From Flavobacteriales bacterium (lineage in GTDB: Bacteria; Bacteroidota; Bacteroidia; Flavobacteriales; UA16): a stretch of DNA of 10,662 nt. Shown piece after piece: positions 6,184 through 10,662 of this stretch. Both the position numbers and the translations under genes were made by a program. Location: NCBI GenBank assembly GCA_030831885.1, contig JAURKF010000062.1:1-10662 (forward strand), written 5' to 3'. The stretch's first letter is position 1. Each line of letters opens with the position of its first letter. Below the pieces are notes generated by a model that did no database searches, had not been told where the DNA came from, and saw only the letters and a program-made list of their open reading frames with translations.

Positions 6184-7182
6184 TTATGGCTGTATTAAAT
6201 CTTCTCGAACGAGATACTTGGCTATTTGGATGGCATTCGTCGCAGCTCCTTTTCGCAGGTTATCACTCACAATCCAACAGTTGATGGTATTGGGCTCTGA
6301 TTCATCCATGCGGATGCGCCCCACATACACCTGGTCGGAGTTGTGTGCATGAATAAGCGGCATCGGATATTGAAAAGCAACCGGCTCATCGAGGACGCTA
6401 ACGCCCGGGAAAGCCGCCAACACCCGACGTACCTCCTGCACATCCGGTGTGTGTTCGAATTCGATATTCACCGATTCGCTGTGCCCGCCCATGACTGGAA
6501 CGCGAACGCATGTGGCTGTTACTCGAATACCCTCGTCGCCCATGATTTTCTTGGTTTCGTTCACCATTTTCATTTCTTCCTTGGTGTACCCGTTGTCCAT
6601 GAACACGTCAATCTGCGGTATCAGGTTCAGATCGATGGTGTATCGATAGGCCATCGGTCCATCCACGCCTTTACGTTCATTCATGAGCTGATCGACAGCT
6701 GCTTTACCTGTGCCGGTAACACTTTGATACGTGCTTACTACAACACGTTTCACTTTGTACAAATCATGCAACGGCTTAAGCACCATGACCATTTGAATGG
6801 TAGAGCAATTGGGATTGGCAATGATTTTATCATTGACCGTGAGCGTATTTCCATTGATTTCCGGAACAATCAGTTTCTTCGTCGGGTCCATGCGCCAGGC
6901 CGAAGAATTGTCGATAACCTTAGTTCCTACTTCAGCGAATTTTGGCGCCCACTCGAGGCTGGTACCTCCACCCGCGCTGAATAGAGCCAGGGTCGGACGC
7001 ATTGCGATAGCGTCGGTCATAGACACCACTGTCCAGCTAATGCCCTTCCACATAACCGATTTTCCCACGGACTTTTCTGAGGCCACTGGAATAAGTTCGG
7101 TGACCGGAAAATTCTGTTCTTCCAATACTTCGAGCATTTTGGTACCTACCAATCCTGTGGCACCCACTACGGCAACTTTCAT
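6184..7182 (-). CDS. asd: Aspartate-semialdehyde dehydrogenase
   Basis: Reduces aspartyl-4-phosphate to aspartate-4-semialdehyde with NADPH, the branch point to DAP/lysine, threonine and methionine; cytoplasmic. From the chosen ATG at 7182 the protein has 332 residues, normal for the family. The Rossmann NADP-binding loop GATGLVG is at residues 7-13. The catalytic Cys126 sits in ANPNCSTIQM, and the general-base His234 sits in VPVMGGHSES. The frame is open upstream to an ATG at 7242, but MKVAVVGATG is the conserved family start and the extra 20 residues would overlap the divergent gene. The gene precedes the SxxK hydrolase pair on the same strand, separated by about 137 bases containing a separate promoter-like box, so they are probably separate units. 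Confidence 0.96.
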   Translation of the reverse strand: MKVAVVGATGLVGTKMLEVLEEQNFPVTELIPVASEKSVGKSVMWKGISWTVVSMTDAIAMRPTLALFSAGGGTSLEWAPKFAEVGTKVIDNSSAWRMDPTKKLIVPEINGNTLTVNDKIIANPNCSTIQMVMVLKPLHDLYKVKRVVVSTYQSVTGTGKAAVDQLMNERKGVDGPMAYRYTIDLNLIPQIDVFMDNGYTKEEMKMVNETKKIMGDEGIRVTATCVRVPVMGGHSESVNIEFEHTPDVQEVRRVLAAFPGVSVLDEPVAFQYPMPLIHAHNSDQVYVGRIRMDESEPNTINCWIVSDNLRKGAATNAIQIAKYLVREDLIQP

Positions 7183-7199
7183 GGATATTATTTTGGCTT

Positions 7200-7207
7200 C
7201 GAAACTA
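7200..7207 (-). promoter_or_regulatory. Possible -7 box (TAGTTTCG) for asd
   Basis: The minus strand reads TAGTTTCG, one mismatch from TAnnTTTG, 17 bases upstream of the asd ATG at 7182. It would give a leader of about 13 bases. No convincing -33 element is seen. The same 8-mer precedes the S66 gene. Confidence 0.3.
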
Positions 7208-7228
7208 AGCTGAAATGAATGCATATAG

Positions 7229-7236
7229 TATGTTTG
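7229..7236 (+). promoter_or_regulatory. Putative -7 box (TATGTTTG) for the Ig-LTD protein gene
   Basis: TATGTTTG matches TAnnTTTG exactly and ends 4 bases before the ATG at 7241. No good TTTG is seen at the expected -33 distance. The geometry is the same as for the hydrolase pair: transcription would start at about the first ATG, leaving a second in-frame ATG at 7250 available. Confidence 0.45.
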
Positions 7237-7240
7237 AAGC

Positions 7241-10200
7241 ATGAAAGCAATGCTGCTCGTTTGGATAAGTCTGCTGCTCGCCCATGCGACACAGGCTCAA
7301 TGGCAAGACGATTTTTCGGATGGTGATTTCAACGCGAATCCTGCTTGGAGCGGTGATAATACTATGTACTCTGCCACCACAGGCGTGCTTCAACTCAACA
7401 ACCCGGCACCGTTGGGCGCATCACAAGCAAACTTTTCAGCCCTTCATACACCAAGCAGTTGGAGCAACCTGAATAACATCGAATGGCGTTTTTTTCTGGA
7501 CCATGGTTTTGCCGGCAGCGACAACAACCAAACCCGTGTTTACATCACCGCCGATGGACCGCCAATACTCTACAGCGGAACAGGTAGTGCAGGTGTAGCA
7601 GGTTATTTTCTGCTCTTTGGTGAAGCCGGAACTACTGATGTTATTCGTTTCTACTACGACGATGGATCAACCGTGAATTTAATTGCATCCGGTACCACAC
7701 TTATTGCCGGCTCATTCAACATCAGCGTTCGTGTGGTTCGCGATAACGCAGCCAACTGGACCCTTGAAGTTGATTTTGCCGGTGGCGAGAACTACGCTGC
7801 CGAGGCCGCATTTAACGACAACTCCATTTCATCGAGTTCCTATTTCGGATTCATCAACAAATACACGAGTAGCAATGCCAGCAACATCGCACTCGATAAT
7901 TTCTATGTTGGTCCGATTGAAGTGGATACAGATGCGCCTAGCGTTCTATCCGCAACTGCCACTTCCCTCTCGACAATTGATGTTCTTTTTAATGAACCTG
8001 TGAGCGCTTCATCGGCCACCAACGCTACGCATTACACCATCGTAAACATTGGCAACGCACTTACAGCAACGCTGGATGACTCCAACCCGGCCCTCGTACA
8101 CCTCGTTACTCCGGGCTTCTCTGCCAATACAACCTATACGCTTGGTGTTCAACAAATCGTCGATTTGTCGGGCAATACCATGACGTTACCAAGTCTCGTC
8201 GAGTTCAATTTTTTCGAACCTGTTTCAGCACAATACCGCGATGTAATCTTCAACGAAATTTTAGCAGACCCTACACCCTCGGCGGGTTTGCCGGAGGTTG
8301 AATTTGTGGAGCTCTTCAATCGGCACCCGACCAACGCTTACAATTTTCAAGGATGGAAATTCGTGAACTCCACTACTGAAAAAATTCTTCCTGCGTTTAC
8401 CATCCCTCCCGGAGCCTATGCGATTGTATGCGATATGGCAAACGTTGCTGCACTTCAATCATATGGCGATGTGATTGGAATTACATCCTTTACTGCACTC
8501 ACCAATACGGGCGACAGCCTTACATTGAAAGACAACAACAATCAGTTAATTGACGTTATTGTTTACAGCGACGATTGGTATGAAAGTGACGTAAAGCGCG
8601 ACGGTGGTTGGTCGCTCGAATTGGTCAATCCGGATTTGCCCTGTGCCAACGCAGCCAACTGGCGCGAGAGCATTGCTTTGGATGGTGGAACACCCGGAAC
8701 AGAAAACTCTCAGTTTAGCAACACACCCGACACAACTGCGCCAACTGTTACGTCCATTGAAGTAATCAACACACAAACCATCCTCCTCACCTTCTCGGAA
8801 CCCATGGACACCAGCGGATGGAGCTCGCCCACCTGGGATGTGCTTCCTTTCAACAGCGCGATTAGCGGTGTGTGGTCGGCGCAGTTGAATGCCGTGACGT
8901 TAACATTGGCGTCGGCTATCATCCCTTCCAATTACTATCAGTTGCAAATGGCCGGCATAGCCGACTGTAGTGGCAACATGATTACTCCAATCAGTTTAGA
9001 ATTTGCGCTTGGACTAACACCCCTACCCGGTGACCTCATCATCAACGAAATCATGGCCGATCCAGAGCCTTCGCAAGGTGCGCCTGTTGCGGAATACATT
9101 GAAATTCGCAACAACTCATCGAACTTACTCGATCTGTCCAACCTTCATGTCAATAGCGGCAACTTCAATTCGCAAGTGACGCTCGCTGCAGGTGAATTGC
9201 TGATTATCTCGGATACCGAAAACAGCACCGCATTCGACACTTCCATTCCTACTGCCTATATGGAGAGCTTTCCCGGATTGACCAACAGCGGAATGCTGCT
9301 TCAACTTTATTCAGGTGAAGTGTTACTCGATGAGCTGCAATATGCAATTACCTGGTATCAAGATGCCGATAAAACAGAAGGCGGGTGGTCACTCGAACGC
9401 ATCAATCCGCTCGCTGAATGCAGCGGACGATACAACTGGCGCGCAAGTATCGCTGCCATCGGAAGCACGCCCGGCGAAGAAAACTCGGTGTACAACACCG
9501 CGCCGAACGGAGCACCCGGTGTAATTTCATACGGTGCAATTAGCGATAATACGTTGTACATAGCATTCAGCGAATCGATGGACACGCTCAGTTTCCTCGC
9601 TCTGAATCTGCAACTTGGTAATGGTGTGGTTGTCGCAACGCACAGTTGGAACATCGATCGTGATGTGCTTACACTTGTTACAAGTACACCCTTAGTTGCG
9701 GAGCTTACTTACCAACTATCGCTCGCGGGTTTGACCGATTGTGATGGCAATGCATGCGCCACCGCTTCGCTTGCGTTTGTGCGCGGCCTCGCACCTGAAG
9801 CAGGCGACATTCTCATCAACGAAATCATGGCTGATGGAAGCGATGGAACTCAATTAGCTAGTCCTTCAGTCGATTTCATTGAACTTTTTAACACAACGAA
9901 TCACCTCATCGATTTGTCGGGACTAGGCATCAACAACGGATTTTTCGAAACACAAGTGTTGTTACAACCCGATTCGTTTCTCATCATCACCGACAGTGAC
10001 AGCGACCCCGCTCAGTTTTTTGCTTATCCGAATGTGGCTTACATGAGCGGTTTTCCATCGCTCACGGAAGATGGTATTGCTATTCATCTCATCTATGAAA
10101 ACGATACGCTCGAAACGATTCACTATTCGAAAGCCTATTACAACGATGCGGAAAAAGAAGCAGGCGGCTGGTCGATGGAACGGGTGAATCCGGATGAACC

Positions 10201-10662
10201 TTGCAACAGCTACGACAATTGGCGTGCATGCATTAGACCGCAGGGAAGCACTGCGGGAAAAAGAAACAGTGTGCTCGACAGAAGCATCGATGTTACTGCA
10301 CCGCAACTTTTATATGTTTTGGCCGAACCGGAAAATGCCATTACGCTTGTGTTCAACGAACCGATACAGCAACCGGGATTGAACGTGATGCAGTGGACCG
10401 TCAATGGAATTGTTGTCGATGCCACCACAGCTTACCTAGCGGGTGACGAACGCAATGAACTTGTGCTGACCTATGGAGCCATGAACGCGAATACGATCTA
10501 CTCGTTTAACTTGATAGGCATTGCAGATTGCTGGAGCAACACAAACATGAACATCAATGGTTCATTCGCTCTTCCTCAAACCCCTGAAGCGGGCGATCTC
10601 ATCATCAACGAATTGTTGTACGACCCTTATGAAGGCGGAAGCGATTTCATTGAAATCTACAA
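7241..10662 (+). CDS. Large secreted protein with alternating Ig-like and lamin-tail (LTD) repeats, 3'-truncated by window edge
   Basis: The frame is open from the ATG at 7241 to the window end: 1140 whole codons, with no stop or frameshift. Residues 1-19 look like a signal peptide (MKAMLLVWISLLLAHATQA, cleavage before Gln20). Residues 20-228 (DDFSDGDF near the start, LDNFYVG near the end) resemble a concanavalin A/LamG-like beta sandwich. Then come alternating modules. SbsA-like Ig domains begin at 229, 497, 756 and 1017 (TAP start, FxEPM/I strand, D-C-x-G-N loop). LTD domains begin at 332, 597, 855 and 1118 (GDLIINEI start, GGWSLERINP then NW and GxTPGxxNS at the end); the last LTD is cut off. 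Such proteins in Bacteroidota usually end in a type IX secretion sorting domain, which would lie beyond the window. A surface or secreted structural or adhesive role is inferred; no enzyme motif is seen. A second ATG at 7250 is a possible start. Confidence 0.9.
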   Translation, partial: MKAMLLVWISLLLAHATQAQWQDDFSDGDFNANPAWSGDNTMYSATTGVLQLNNPAPLGASQANFSALHTPSSWSNLNNIEWRFFLDHGFAGSDNNQTRVYITADGPPILYSGTGSAGVAGYFLLFGEAGTTDVIRFYYDDGSTVNLIASGTTLIAGSFNISVRVVRDNAANWTLEVDFAGGENYAAEAAFNDNSISSSSYFGFINKYTSSNASNIALDNFYVGPIEVDTDAPSVLSATATSLSTIDVLFNEPVSASSATNATHYTIVNIGNALTATLDDSNPALVHLVTPGFSANTTYTLGVQQIVDLSGNTMTLPSLVEFNFFEPVSAQYRDVIFNEILADPTPSAGLPEVEFVELFNRHPTNAYNFQGWKFVNSTTEKILPAFTIPPGAYAIVCDMANVAALQSYGDVIGITSFTALTNTGDSLTLKDNNNQLIDVIVYSDDWYESDVKRDGGWSLELVNPDLPCANAANWRESIALDGGTPGTENSQFSNTPDTTAPTVTSIEVINTQTILLTFSEPMDTSGWSSPTWDVLPFNSAISGVWSAQLNAVTLTLASAIIPSNYYQLQMAGIADCSGNMITPISLEFALGLTPLPGDLIINEIMADPEPSQGAPVAEYIEIRNNSSNLLDLSNLHVNSGNFNSQVTLAAGELLIISDTENSTAFDTSIPTAYMESFPGLTNSGMLLQLYSGEVLLDELQYAITWYQDADKTEGGWSLERINPLAECSGRYNWRASIAAIGSTPGEENSVYNTAPNGAPGVISYGAISDNTLYIAFSESMDTLSFLALNLQLGNGVVVATHSWNIDRDVLTLVTSTPLVAELTYQLSLAGLTDCDGNACATASLAFVRGLAPEAGDILINEIMADGSDGTQLASPSVDFIELFNTTNHLIDLSGLGINNGFFETQVLLQPDSFLIITDSDSDPAQFFAYPNVAYMSGFPSLTEDGIAIHLIYENDTLETIHYSKAYYNDAEKEAGGWSMERVNPDEPCNSYDNWRACIRPQGSTAGKRNSVLDRSIDVTAPQLLYVLAEPENAITLVFNEPIQQPGLNVMQWTVNGIVVDATTAYLAGDERNELVLTYGAMNANTIYSFNLIGIADCWSNTNMNINGSFALPQTPEAGDLIINELLYDPYEGGSDFIEIY
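7925..10662 (+). repeat. Tandem Ig-LTD module repeat inside the secreted protein
   Basis: Four consecutive copies of an Ig-plus-LTD module start at 7925, 8729, 9506 and 10289. The spacings are 804, 777 and 783 bases (268, 259 and 261 residues); the fourth is cut. Copies are diverged at DNA level except for short cores such as the INEI-coding stretch near 9035 and 9809 (TCATCAACGAAATCATGGC in both). The repeat is therefore old or under selection at the protein level rather than a recent DNA duplication. Confidence 0.85.

Noticed and set aside
6063..6284. 73-codon plus-strand frame in the gap after asd
   Set aside because: It begins with TTG, overlaps asd antisense and shows no protein features.
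6343..6984. 213-codon open frame on the plus strand opposite asd
   Set aside because: It is fully antisense to a clearly conserved enzyme gene, and the peptide (rich in His, Phe and Arg) has no recognisable domain.
7183..7242. 20-residue N-terminal extension of asd from an ATG at 7242
   Set aside because: The conserved family start is MKVAVVGATG at 7182, and the extension overlaps the divergent gene's start and promoter box.

Overview
The window looks like a chromosomal segment of a member of the Bacteroidota, possibly the Flavobacteriales. The evidence is an IPExxxVDY-type protein directly upstream of pyruvate kinase, TAnnTTTG-type promoter boxes with no strong Shine-Dalgarno sequences, and a large secreted lamin-tail-domain (LTD) repeat protein. 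I see no RNA gene, transposase, CRISPR array or phage gene. Coding density is high and the longest gap between genes is about 140 bases.

Layout. Positions 1-662 (minus strand) hold the 3'-truncated pyruvate kinase gene preceded by a small IPExxxVDY-like gene with a GTG start, spaced as an operon. Positions 770-1687 (minus) encode an S66-family LD-carboxypeptidase. It is divergent from metG (1788-3875, plus), a full-length methionyl-tRNA synthetase with a C-terminal tRNA-binding domain. metG converges with no spacer on a tandem pair of membrane-anchored SxxK serine hydrolases (3876-4940 and 4937-6046, minus). The pair overlap by ATGA and are clear paralogs. Upstream on the same strand is asd (6184-7182), aspartate-semialdehyde dehydrogenase. 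Divergent from asd, and running off the right edge, is a long secreted protein (7241 to beyond 10662): signal peptide, a probable lectin-like beta-sandwich domain, then alternating Ig-like and lamin-tail modules with a period of about 260 residues.

How the genes relate. Most are housekeeping: glycolysis, translation, and lysine/DAP/threonine/methionine biosynthesis. A loose cell-wall theme joins asd (DAP supply), the LD-carboxypeptidase (muropeptide trimming) and the SxxK hydrolase pair (a fold that acts on peptidoglycan peptides or beta-lactams). They are not one operon, so this is a hypothesis only.

I did not find a clear new multi-gene system. The items most worth a second look are the duplicated hydrolases, with non-canonical motifs (KFG instead of KTG; SNN instead of SDN in one copy; no ExxLN loop); the promoter boxes sitting only 4 bases upstream of two ATG codons; an 18-base perfect palindrome upstream of the hydrolase pair; and the Ig-LTD repeat protein.
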